From the NCBI GenBank assembly GCA_937926175.1, contig CALANV010000039.1, positions 1 through 51,277 on the forward strand: a stretch of 51,277 nt of DNA. Direction: 5' to 3'. Positions 24,899 to 33,156 of this stretch are shown in pieces. Every line of letters begins with the position of its first letter. The first letter of the stretch is position 1. Below the pieces are notes generated by a model. It was not told the DNA's origin, did not search any database, and saw only the letters and a list, made by a program, of their open reading frames with translations. The translations under genes and the position numbers were made by a program. This DNA comes from an uncultured Rhodospirillales bacterium. GTDB lineage: Bacteria > Pseudomonadota > Alphaproteobacteria > CACIAM-22H2.

Positions 24899-26176
24899 AT
24901 GTATATCGCACTTCTGTTCGGCTCGTTCCTGATCGTGCTGCTACTGGGCTTTCCGGTGGCGGTCGCGCTCGGGATCGCCTCGATCCTTTACCTGTTGGCG
25001 AAGGGCCTGCCGCTCGAAGTCCTGCCGCAGACGATGTATTCCGGCATGGACAGCTTTGTCCTGCTTTGCATTCCGGGTTTCATCCTCGCCGGCAACCTGA
25101 TGAACGGCGGCGGTATAACCGACCGGATCATTCGCTTCGCGAACGCACTCGTCGGCAGCATACGGGGCGGGCTCGGCCTGACCAGCATCGTCGGCTCGAT
25201 GATCTTTGCGGGCATCTCGGGCACCGCCGTCGCCGAGGCGGCCAGCATCGGCTCGGTGATGATTCCCGGTATGCGGCGCGCCGGCTATCCCGCCAGCTTC
25301 GCGGCGGCACTGGTCGCTTCGGCGTCCACGGTCGGTCCGATCATTCCGCCCAGCGTGCCGATGATCATCGTCGGCACGCTGACCGGCATCTCGGTCGGTC
25401 GCATGTTCATCGCCGGCGCCGTGCCGGGCATCCTGCTCGGCGTCGGCATGATGCTGACCTGCTACCTGATCGCCGTGCGCAACGGCTACCCGCGGGAGCC
25501 GTGGAAAGGTTTCCACGAGTTGACGCGCAGCTTCGGCGGTGCGGTCTGGGCGCTGCTCATGACCTTTCTTATCCTGTTCGGCATCGTTGGCGGATTCTTC
25601 ACGCCGACCGAGGCGGCCATCGTGGCCGCGCTCTACGCCTTCGTCATCGGTCTGTTCGTCTATCGCGGCTTCACCCTGAAGGACCTGCCGAAGCTGCTGA
25701 TCGACAGCGCGGTCAGCTCGGCGGCGATCATCCTCATCGTCGGCTTCGCGGCCAGCTTCGGCTGGATCCTGACCGCCGAGCGGATTCCCCAGACCATCGC
25801 CGACGCGGTTCTGTCGATCACGGACAACAAATATGTGGTGATTCTGCTCATCAACATTCTGCTGCTCATCGTCGGCATGTTCATGGAGACGATCGCCGCC
25901 CTGATCATCCTGTTCCCACCGCTGCTCGCCGTGGCGACCCAGGTCGGCATCGATCCGGTGCATTTCGCGACGTTCGCCGTCCTCAATCTGATGATCGGGC
26001 TCACCACGCCGCCCGTCGGCGTATGCCTGTTCGTGTGCGCCAACATCGCGAAGATCTCGCTGGTCGACATCACGCGGGCGGTTCTGCCGTTCCTCGTCGC
26101 GAACCTGACGGTTCTCATGCTGGTCTCCTACATTCCCGCACTCTCGTTGTGGCTGCCGAACCTGCTCTTCGATTGA
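24899..26176 (+). CDS. dctM: TRAP transporter large permease (DctM family)
   Basis: The transport channel subunit, 425 aa with about 12 membrane segments. Family motifs visible are GFPVAVALGIASILYLL (N-terminus), GMDSFVLLCIPGFILAGNLM and GISGTAVAEAASIGSVMIP. The ATG at 24899 follows the dctQ stop by 4 bases. An alternative upstream start (24881) would overlap dctQ. It completes a DctPQM-type TRAP system. Confidence 0.95.
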   Translation: MYIALLFGSFLIVLLLGFPVAVALGIASILYLLAKGLPLEVLPQTMYSGMDSFVLLCIPGFILAGNLMNGGGITDRIIRFANALVGSIRGGLGLTSIVGSMIFAGISGTAVAEAASIGSVMIPGMRRAGYPASFAAALVASASTVGPIIPPSVPMIIVGTLTGISVGRMFIAGAVPGILLGVGMMLTCYLIAVRNGYPREPWKGFHELTRSFGGAVWALLMTFLILFGIVGGFFTPTEAAIVAALYAFVIGLFVYRGFTLKDLPKLLIDSAVSSAAIILIVGFAASFGWILTAERIPQTIADAVLSITDNKYVVILLINILLLIVGMFMETIAALIILFPPLLAVATQVGIDPVHFATFAVLNLMIGLTTPPVGVCLFVCANIAKISLVDITRAVLPFLVANLTVLMLVSYIPALSLWLPNLLFD

Positions 26177-26209
26177 TGCGGAAAGCTCCCTGAACGCAAG
26201 GACAGTTCC

Positions 26210-27418
26210 ATGAAGATCGAACGCGCCTATTGCATCGTCACCTGCCCGGGCCGGAACTTTGTCACCCTGAAGATCGTCACCGACGAAGGCGTCTACGGCA
26301 TCGGCGACGCGACACTGAACGGCCGGGAGAAGGCAGTGGTCGCGTATCTCGAGAACCATGTCATCCCGTGCCTCATCGGCCGCGATCCGCACCAGATCGA
26401 GGACATCTGGCAGTATCTCTACAAGGGCGCCTATTGGCGCCGCGGGCCGGTGACCATGGCGGCCATTGCCGCCGTCGACACCGCCTTGTGGGACATCAAG
26501 GCGAAGGTTGCCGGCCTGCCGCTCTATCAGCTCCTCGGCGGCAAGAGTCGCTTGGCCGTGATGGTCTACGGCCATGCCAACGGCCGCGACATTGCCGAAG
26601 CGGTGGATGCCGTCGGCCAGTATCTGGAGATGGGCTACAAGGCGATCCGGGTGCAGGCCGGCGTGCCGGGCCTTGCCACGGCGTACGGCGTCGCCAAGGG
26701 CAAGCTCTTCTATGAACCCGCCACCAAGGGCTTGCCTGAGGAGCAGATCTGGTCGACGGAGAAATACATCAATTTCATCCCGCAGCTGTTCGAAGCCGTG
26801 CGGGCCAGGCACGGATTCGATTTCCATCTGTTGCACGACGTTCATCATCGGCTCACGCCGATCGAAGCGGCCCGCGTGGGCAAGAGTCTCGAGCCCTACC
26901 GTCTGTTCTGGATGGAAGACCCGACGCCGGCCGAGAACCAGGAGGCGCTGCGCCTCATCCGCAGCCACACGGTGACGCCGATCGCCATCGGCGAGGTCTT
27001 CAACTCCATCCATGACTGCCGTCAGCTGATCCAGGAACAGCTGATCGACTACATCCGCACCACCGTCGTCCACGCGGGCGGCATCTCGCACCTGCGCAAG
27101 ATCGCTGCCCTCGCCGAGCTCTATCAGGTACGGACGGGATCACACGGGGCGACCGACCTGTCGCCCGTGTGCATGGGTGCGGCACTTCACTTCGACCTGT
27201 CGGTGCCGAATTTCGGCATTCAGGAATACATGCGTCACACGAAGGAAACCGACGAGGTCTTTCCGCATCACTACAGTTTCGCGGATGGATACCTCTATCC
27301 GGGCGACGCGCCGGGGCACGGCGTCGACATCGACGAGAAACTGGCCGCCAAGTTCCCCTACGAACCGGCGTACCTGCCGGTCGCACGCCTCGAGGACGGC
27401 ACGCTCTGGAGCTGGTGA
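26210..27418 (+). CDS. manD: D-mannonate dehydratase ManD (enolase superfamily)
   Basis: Dehydrates D-mannonate to 2-keto-3-deoxygluconate. The protein is 402 aa, the length of characterised ManD. Residues match the known ManD active site by position: R147, Y159 and H212 for acid-base chemistry, and D210, E236 and E262 for Mg2+. The loop LLHDVHHRL with H212 separates ManD from other RspA-like members. It precedes uxuB by 2 bases, so they are one operon with the TRAP genes. Some ManD-like enzymes are slow or act on D-gluconate; the full residue match favours mannonate. Confidence 0.92.
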   Translation: MKIERAYCIVTCPGRNFVTLKIVTDEGVYGIGDATLNGREKAVVAYLENHVIPCLIGRDPHQIEDIWQYLYKGAYWRRGPVTMAAIAAVDTALWDIKAKVAGLPLYQLLGGKSRLAVMVYGHANGRDIAEAVDAVGQYLEMGYKAIRVQAGVPGLATAYGVAKGKLFYEPATKGLPEEQIWSTEKYINFIPQLFEAVRARHGFDFHLLHDVHHRLTPIEAARVGKSLEPYRLFWMEDPTPAENQEALRLIRSHTVTPIAIGEVFNSIHDCRQLIQEQLIDYIRTTVVHAGGISHLRKIAALAELYQVRTGSHGATDLSPVCMGAALHFDLSVPNFGIQEYMRHTKETDEVFPHHYSFADGYLYPGDAPGHGVDIDEKLAAKFPYEPAYLPVARLEDGTLWSW

Positions 27419-27420
27419 GC

Positions 27421-28866
27421 ATGGCACGTCTCGCCGAAGCGACGTTGGCGCAGCTTCGCGCGGACGTCCGCAGACCGCTGGTCCCGCGGCCGGCGCCGGC
27501 GATCGTCCATCTCGGTCTCGGCGCTTTCCATCGGGCCCATATGGCGGAATACACCGAGGACGCCGAAACGCTGTCGCCCGGCGGATGGGGAATCGTCGGC
27601 GTCACGATGCGCTCGGGCGCGGTACGCGATGCGCTCGCGCCGCAGGACGGCCTCTATACGCTCGTGGTGCGCGACGGCGCCGGCGAGCGCGCCCGCGTCA
27701 TCGGCATCGTGCGGGAGGTCCTCTCTGCCGCCGATGATCCGGCCGGCGTCATTGCGCGCATGGCAGCGCCGTCGACCCGGATCATATCCCTGACCATCAC
27801 CGAGAAGGGCTATGCGCTCGATCCGGCGTCGCGGCGGCTGCGCCTCGACGACCCGCGCATTGCCGCCGATCTTGCGCTGGGGGCGGTACCGTGCAGCGCG
27901 ATCGGCATGCTGCATGCGGCGGCCGCCCGGCGCCGCGCCGCACAGGCGCCCGGCTTCACCGTCCTCTGCTGCGACAATCTGCCGGCCAACGGAAAAACCC
28001 TGAAGGCCGCGGTCCTTGCCTTCGCCGACGCCAAGGGCGACGGCCTGGGCGAATGGATCGAAGCCAACGTCGCGTTTCCGTCGTCCATGGTCGACCGTAT
28101 CGTGCCGGCCATAACGGATGCCGACCGGCAGCGGGCCTCGCAGCTGATCGGGTTGGACGATGCGGCGCCCGTCTTCACCGAGCCCTTCAAGCAATGGGTC
28201 GTCGAGGACCGCTTCGTGTCGGGCCGTCCGGCGTGGGAGCGTGCGGGGGTCGAGTTCGTGGAGGACGTGGCGCCTTACGAGCTGATGAAGCTTCGACTCC
28301 TCAACGGCAGCCACTCCGCGATCGCCTATCTGGGCGCGCTGGCCGGCCTGACATTCGTCAACGAGGTGACCGCCGATCCGGTGTTCCGGTCCTTCATCGA
28401 AAAGCTGATGGCCGAATCCGCCGCGACCGTACCGTTGCGGACCGAAGACTATCGCGCATCGCTTCTGGCCCGGTTCGACAACCCCGCCCTTCAGCATCGT
28501 TGCCGCCAGATCGCCATGGACGGCACCCAGAAGCTGCCGCAGCGCCTGATCGCGCCGATTTCCGAGCGCCTGGCGCGCGGGCTGCCGATCACCTGCCTTG
28601 CCGTGGCCGTCGCGGCCTGGATGCGCTACGTCGGCGGGGTCATGCCCGACGGCACGCCCTATACCGTCGACGATCCGCTCGCGACCACGCTGGCGCAGCT
28701 CCAAGAAGGCCGCGCACCGGCAGAGCGGTTTCGTGCGCTCATCGGCCTCGAGGCCGTCTTCGGAACCGAGCTGCCGCGCAACCCGGCCTTCGTCGAACCG
28801 ATTCGCGCGGCCTATCTCGACCTGTGGAAGGACGGACCCCGCGAGGTCGTCGCGTGCGCGATCTGA
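27421..28866 (+). CDS. uxuB: Mannitol-dehydrogenase-family fructuronate reductase
   Basis: A long-chain polyol dehydrogenase of 481 aa, the size of UxuB. The N-terminal NAD site is IVHLGLGAFHRAH. The catalytic motif K290-x4-N295-x2-H298 is in MKLRLLNGSHSA. The family also contains mannitol 2-dehydrogenase and related enzymes, and the sequence alone does not settle the substrate. The 2-base spacing to manD favours D-fructuronate/D-mannonate. Together they would convert fructuronate to mannonate and then to 2-keto-3-deoxygluconate. No uxaC, kdgK or kdgA is in the window. Confidence 0.88.
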   Translation: MARLAEATLAQLRADVRRPLVPRPAPAIVHLGLGAFHRAHMAEYTEDAETLSPGGWGIVGVTMRSGAVRDALAPQDGLYTLVVRDGAGERARVIGIVREVLSAADDPAGVIARMAAPSTRIISLTITEKGYALDPASRRLRLDDPRIAADLALGAVPCSAIGMLHAAAARRRAAQAPGFTVLCCDNLPANGKTLKAAVLAFADAKGDGLGEWIEANVAFPSSMVDRIVPAITDADRQRASQLIGLDDAAPVFTEPFKQWVVEDRFVSGRPAWERAGVEFVEDVAPYELMKLRLLNGSHSAIAYLGALAGLTFVNEVTADPVFRSFIEKLMAESAATVPLRTEDYRASLLARFDNPALQHRCRQIAMDGTQKLPQRLIAPISERLARGLPITCLAVAVAAWMRYVGGVMPDGTPYTVDDPLATTLAQLQEGRAPAERFRALIGLEAVFGTELPRNPAFVEPIRAAYLDLWKDGPREVVACAI

Positions 28867-28950
28867 GGCGTGACGTATCGGAACCTCCCGGCGCGGAAAA
28901 CCGGCTGGCGGCGGTGATCGTGCGGCTTTCTCGAGACGACGGGGACACGA

Positions 28951-30153
28951 CTACTCGGCGGGCTGCGGGGCGCTCTCTCGCCGATACAGCGTCGCCATGC
29001 TCAGCGCGAGCGCGCCGACCGCGCATAGCGTAATGGTCGTCACCATCGGCAGCGCAGTTCCATCGAAGACCATGCTGACGATGACGATCATGATCCCGCC
29101 GGCGATCATCTGAAGCGTACCGCCGAGCGCCGAGGCCATGCCGGCGATCGAGCCGTGTTCCTCCAGCGCGAGGACCATCGTCGACGGGATGACCAGGCCG
29201 AGGCAGGCGAAGGCAACCAGCAGCATCGCGATCAGCACCGCCAGGCTGGCGACGCTGGCCACGGTCACGACAAACAGGATCAACGCGAACGCCGTGTGCG
29301 CGGCGACGGCGGTGATCACCACCCGCGCCATGCCAAACCGCGTGCCGAGCCTGGCGGAAAACTGCGAGGCGCCGATGAACCCGACCGCGTTCGCCGCGAA
29401 CGCGATGCTGTACTCGGTCGGCGTGAGGCCGAAATAGTCAATGTAGATGAACGACGAGCTCGCGAGAAAGACGAAGAAGCTCGACATACCGAGCCCGCCG
29501 ATGAAGGTGAGTCCGAGAAAGCGCCGGTCGCGGAGGAGAAACCCGAAACCCCGGAGCACGTTCGCGAGGCTGACCTTGATGCGGTCGGCCGGCGGCCGCG
29601 TCTCGGGAAGGAAAACGGCGACCAGCACGAATCCCAGTATCGCGACCACGGTTATCGCGCCGAAGACCGCACGCCAGCCGAAGGGCACGATGAGGGCGCT
29701 GTCGGTCAGCGGGGCCAAGATCGGCGACACGCTCAGGACCAGCATGACCAGCGACATCAGCCGCGTCGCCTCGACCCCGGTATGGAGATCGCGGATGATC
29801 GCGCGCGGAATCACCATCATGGACGATGCGCCGATCTCCTGCACGAAGCGGAAGAAGATCAGCCATTCGATGCTTGCGGCCGCACCGCAGCCGATCGAAC
29901 CGACGGCGAACAGCGCAGCACCGAAATAGAGCGGCGGCTTGCGGCCGACCATGTCCGATATCGGGCCATAGGCGATCTGACAGATTCCGAATGCCATGAA
30001 GAAGGTCATCAGGGTCATCTGCGTCGCCGCCGTCGACGCACCGAGGTCGGCCGCGATCGTCGGGAGCGCCGGGATGTACATGTCGATCGCGAACGGTCCG
30101 ATGGCCGCGAGGAGGCCGAGGACGATGGCGTTCCGTGCGTAGTTCGAAAGCAT
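28951..30153 (-). CDS. Bcr/CflA-type drug efflux MFS transporter
   Basis: A 400-aa major facilitator with 12 predicted membrane segments. Family motifs are IDMYIPALPTIAADLG after helix 1, the loop DMVGRKPPLYFGAALFA (motif A), and IPRAIIRDLHTG after the fourth or fifth helix, typical of the drug:H+ antiporter-1 Bcr/CflA group. The substrate is unknown. It is on the opposite strand to the catabolic operon, which ends about 85 bases away. Confidence 0.88.
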   Translation of the reverse strand: MLSNYARNAIVLGLLAAIGPFAIDMYIPALPTIAADLGASTAATQMTLMTFFMAFGICQIAYGPISDMVGRKPPLYFGAALFAVGSIGCGAAASIEWLIFFRFVQEIGASSMMVIPRAIIRDLHTGVEATRLMSLVMLVLSVSPILAPLTDSALIVPFGWRAVFGAITVVAILGFVLVAVFLPETRPPADRIKVSLANVLRGFGFLLRDRRFLGLTFIGGLGMSSFFVFLASSSFIYIDYFGLTPTEYSIAFAANAVGFIGASQFSARLGTRFGMARVVITAVAAHTAFALILFVVTVASVASLAVLIAMLLVAFACLGLVIPSTMVLALEEHGSIAGMASALGGTLQMIAGGIMIVIVSMVFDGTALPMVTTITLCAVGALALSMATLYRRESAPQPAE

Positions 30154-30235
30154 GAAGACCTCTTTCCGACCGGCGGACGCCGCCAGTCGGTTTGTGCCGA
30201 CTCGTGCAGGCTGCCCCGTGTTCAGGGAAGGTTGG

Positions 30236-30595
30236 TCAGGCGTTGACCAGAATCTTGAAGCCGCCGTAGGCCATGCGCTTGACGTCGAAGGGCACTGCCT
30301 TCGGATCCGCGATCTTGTCGAGCCGCGGGTCCTTCATGACCTTGGCGTTGACGCGATCGCGATGGGCGCGCGATTTGAACATGATCCAGGCAAAGATCAC
30401 CGTCTCGCCGGGCTTGAGCTTCATCGCGCACGGAAACGGCAGCGCCACCTTCACGTCGAGATCATCGCCGACATGTTCCTTGTAATCGAGCGCGCCGTGC
30501 TCCCGCCAGATCCGGCCCGCCTTACGCGCCATGCGGCGATAGGCCTCAAGGTTCTTCTTCGGGACGGGCAGAACAAATCCATCGACAAATCGCAT
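30236..30595 (-). CDS. DUF1428 family protein
   Basis: A 119-aa soluble protein, DUF1428. Motifs are MRFVDGFVLPVPKKNLEAYR at the start, EHGALDYKEHVGDDL, and VIFAWIMFKSRAHRDRVNAK, a dimeric alpha/beta-barrel (EthD/YCII-like) pattern. The function is unknown. DUF1428 genes often accompany ECF42-type sigma factors and YCII genes, as here. I chose ATG 30595, preceded by GGAGAG; the longer frame from 30661 lacks family similarity. I find no TGTCGG-N17-CGTC motif ahead of it. Confidence 0.88.
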   Translation of the reverse strand: MRFVDGFVLPVPKKNLEAYRRMARKAGRIWREHGALDYKEHVGDDLDVKVALPFPCAMKLKPGETVIFAWIMFKSRAHRDRVNAKVMKDPRLDKIADPKAVPFDVKRMAYGGFKILVNA

Positions 30596-30773
30596 GTGAA
30601 CTCTCCTTCGTTGAGCCGTTGCCGTTGACGGGGCGCGCTGCTCGTTCTTGATCGCCGGCACGAACCACGCCGTGTTCAGGTCGCACGTGCGCGCATTGCG
30701 ATGCGCCGGGTTGCGCCCGGCGGTGGCACACGCCGCCGTCGGGCGTTGTCGCGGATACGCGCCACGAGATGCC

Positions 30774-32141
30774 TCAATCGTCGATTGCCTGGTAGACAGA
30801 GGTCCAGAAATCCTGATGGATCGCCAGGAAGCCGGGGGCCCAAAGCCGCTGGGTCATCAGGATCGCGACCATGTCCTCCGTCGGGTCCACGTACCATGAC
30901 GTGCCGTAGCCGCCGTCCCAGCCGAATCGTCCGGGGACTCCCGCCACGTCATTGCGCCGGGTGACGATGGACACACCGAAGCCCCAACCGCGGTCGTCCC
31001 AGAAGCCGGGGAAAAAGGGCGAGGCCGCCTTCTGCTCGGCGATGATGTGGTCGGTCGTCATCAGCTCGACCGAAAGCCGCGAGAGAATGCGCTCGCTCCC
31101 GCACTTTCCCTTGTTCAGCATCAGGCGACCGAAGGCGAGAAAGTCGTCGACCGTGGAGACCAGTCCGCCGCCGCCCGATTCGAAAACGGGCGGACGGGCG
31201 AAACGGCCGCCGCGGGCCTCGTCAAAGACCTCGAGCCGGCCGCTCGCCGGATCGGCCCGGTAGAAGGTCGCGAGGCGGTCATGCTTGGTTTCGGGCACGC
31301 TGAAACCGGTATCCTTCATGCCGAGCGGCGCGAAGATGCGCTCGCGGAAGAAGCTTTCGAGCCTCTGGCCGGTGACGCGCGCGATCAGCACACCCAGGAT
31401 GTCGGCGCCGCTGTGGTACAGCCACCGCTCGCCCGGCTGATGCAGTAGCGGCAGGCTGCCGAAGCGCCGCATCACCTCGTCGGGCGGGTACGACGGCAGT
31501 TCCGGTCCGGGGGCGACGCCCGCCTCTTCCATCGCCTTCTGGATGGGATAGCGGGTGGGGAAGACCATCACGGCGCCGAGGCCCAGACGAAAAGTCAGGA
31601 GATCGCGCAGGGTGATCGGCCGCCGTGCGGGCACGGTGTCGTCGAGCGGGCCGTCGATGGCGCGCAGTACCTTGCGGTTCGCCAGTTCCGGCAGCCACCG
31701 GTCGACCGGATCGTCCAGCCGCAGCCTGCATTCCTCCACCAGGATCATCGCGGCGACGGCCGTGACCGGCTTGGTCAGCGAGGCGACGCGGAAGATGGTG
31801 TCGCGGCGCATCGGGGCGCTACCGCCGACCGCCATCGTGCCGATCGCATCGACATGCACTTCGTCCCGCCGGCAGACCAGAGTAACGAGGCCGGGAACCG
31901 TGCCGCGCGCGACATGGCCAGCCATCACCTCGTGCATGCGGTCGAGCCGCGCCTTGGACAATCCGCTCTTGCTCATGGGCCGCAACCCCCGTGCCGTTTC
32001 ATGCGATGTCTTGGGCCGCGTCGCCGTGGTCTCGGGCACTTGTGCGACGGCGGATGCTGCAGGAGTCAGCGTCGCGGACGCCGCTGCAGCCTTCAGCAAC
32101 GTGCGCCGATCGAGGCGCGACATTTCCCTCGCCTGTTTCAT
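30774..32141 (-). CDS. Serine beta-lactamase-fold hydrolase (class C-like/esterase)
   Basis: A 455-aa protein of the beta-lactamase/transpeptidase superfamily. The nucleophile motif is S121-L-T-K124; the second motif is Y242-H-S. The N-terminus has a Tat-like signal, MSRLDRRTLLKAAAASATL, so export is likely; a start at the second Met (32123) is possible. The active site resembles esterase/6-aminohexanoate-hydrolase relatives more than true AmpC, so drug resistance should not be assumed. It follows the DUF899 gene after 32 bases and may be in the same ECF-controlled operon. Confidence 0.85.
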   Translation of the reverse strand: MKQAREMSRLDRRTLLKAAAASATLTPAASAVAQVPETTATRPKTSHETARGLRPMSKSGLSKARLDRMHEVMAGHVARGTVPGLVTLVCRRDEVHVDAIGTMAVGGSAPMRRDTIFRVASLTKPVTAVAAMILVEECRLRLDDPVDRWLPELANRKVLRAIDGPLDDTVPARRPITLRDLLTFRLGLGAVMVFPTRYPIQKAMEEAGVAPGPELPSYPPDEVMRRFGSLPLLHQPGERWLYHSGADILGVLIARVTGQRLESFFRERIFAPLGMKDTGFSVPETKHDRLATFYRADPASGRLEVFDEARGGRFARPPVFESGGGGLVSTVDDFLAFGRLMLNKGKCGSERILSRLSVELMTTDHIIAEQKAASPFFPGFWDDRGWGFGVSIVTRRNDVAGVPGRFGWDGGYGTSWYVDPTEDMVAILMTQRLWAPGFLAIHQDFWTSVYQAIDD

Positions 32142-32173
32142 GTGCGAACCGGCCCCGGCCGTCCGCGTGACGC

Positions 32174-32896
32174 CTAGCCACAGCAGGACTCGGACTGTGC
32201 GGCGCCCTCGTACTCGTCGTGACGGCGCACCCAGTCCATGATCGTCTTTTCGTTGCGGCCCTTCGGCGTGAGGTCAAGCCAGTTGTACGCCCCGATCAGG
32301 ATGTCGCCGCCGCGCGCATAGGCGGAATAGGTATGGAAGACGTCGCCGTTCTCGTCCTTCGCGAACACGCTGATTCCGGGCATTTCCTCGCCGGCGTCCT
32401 TGCTCGGCGCATAGTTGTAGATGACCCTGCCCGCCGCGATGTCGTCCTTGGTCGCCGACACGTGGTAGTCGTAGTTAAAGTCGCTGCCGTAGGACGACAC
32501 CCACTTGAACCGCCAGCCCATGCGCTTCTTGTAGGCCTGGAACTCCTGCCACGGCGCGCGCGAGACCACCACCAGCGAGACGTCGTGATGCGCAAGGTGC
32601 AGGTTGGCGCCGTCGATATGGTCGGCCAGGAACGAGCAGCCGTCGCAGCCTTCCTTCCATCCCGGCCCGAACATGAAATGGTAGATGATCAACTGGCTGC
32701 GGCCGGCGAAGAGGTCGGCGAGCGTCTCCTTGCCGTTTGGTCCTTCGAACACATACGTCTTGTCGACCTTGACCCAGGGCAGCTGGCGCCGTTCGGCGCT
32801 CACCTGATCGCGCAGCCGGGTGAGTTCCTTTTCCCTCGCCAGAAGCGCCTTGCGCGCAATGAGCCATTCAGAGCGCGATACGACGCGGTGATTCAT
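32174..32896 (-). CDS. DUF899 thioredoxin-fold protein
   Basis: A 240-aa protein of the DUF899 family. Motifs are WLIARKALLAREKELTRLRD, HFMFGPGWKEGCDGCSFLAD with C84-x2-C87, and SSYGSDFNYDY-type later blocks. The end has two adjacent Cys (C238-C239). The thioredoxin-like fold and cysteines suggest thiol redox activity, not proven. I chose ATG 32896; 29 bases of its start overlap the end of the small upstream gene, so they are coupled. Confidence 0.88.
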   Translation of the reverse strand: MNHRVVSRSEWLIARKALLAREKELTRLRDQVSAERRQLPWVKVDKTYVFEGPNGKETLADLFAGRSQLIIYHFMFGPGWKEGCDGCSFLADHIDGANLHLAHHDVSLVVVSRAPWQEFQAYKKRMGWRFKWVSSYGSDFNYDYHVSATKDDIAAGRVIYNYAPSKDAGEEMPGISVFAKDENGDVFHTYSAYARGGDILIGAYNWLDLTPKGRNEKTIMDWVRRHDEYEGAAQSESCCG

Positions 32897-33044
32897 TTTG
32901 CCCTCCACGGGTCTGGGGTGTCGGATCGATCCTCTTCGCGCCGGCCTTGGCACGAAGGGCTTTCATGGCAAACGCGGCAAGACCGTCCGCCGACGCCGTG
33001 CCGGCCACGATCAGGGCTGCGGTCGCCATGCATGCCGGGCACAT
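32868..33044 (-). CDS. Small CPxC-motif protein ahead of DUF899
   Basis: A 58-aa frame starting MCPACMATAALIVAGTASAD and running through GLAAFAMKALRAKAGAKRID. It has CPAC at residues 2-5, a short hydrophobic or helical segment (about 6-28) and a basic tail. The start is supported by GGGAGG just upstream and by an ECF-type promoter at 33094-33120. Its end overlaps the DUF899 start, so coupled translation is likely. I recall small CPxC proteins beside DUF899 genes, but cannot give a name or function. A membrane or thiol role is an inference. Confidence 0.75.
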   Translation of the reverse strand: MCPACMATAALIVAGTASADGLAAFAMKALRAKAGAKRIDPTPQTRGGQNESPRRIAL

Positions 33045-33093
33045 GGGGCCTCCCTCGCTTGCGCTCCGCCATTGTCAGGCGTTCACCCCCAAG

Positions 33094-33120
33094 GACGAAC
33101 GGCACGGCCCCGGTCCGACA
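33094..33120 (-). promoter_or_regulatory. ECF42-type promoter for the CPxC-DUF899 operon
   Basis: On the - strand TGTCGG (33120-33115) and CGTC (33097-33094) are separated by 17 bases. The same motif occurs at two other places beside the sigma gene. Transcription would start about 45 bases before the small gene. It lies in the gap after the sigma factor stop codon. TGTCG(A/G) with CGTC agrees with the promoter type reported for ECF42. Confidence 0.75.
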
Positions 33121-33156
33121 CCGCGGTCGAATTTTTTCTACCGTCTTTTCGCGGGT

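Noticed and set aside
24941..27091. Long - strand frame of 716 codons across dctM and manD
   Set aside because: Covers two well-supported genes on the other strand and has a composition of Asp, Arg and Gly typical of shadow frames.
30774..32141. Antibiotic-resistance beta-lactamase
   Set aside because: The superfamily includes many esterases and hydrolases. The YHS second motif and the context do not support AmpC.
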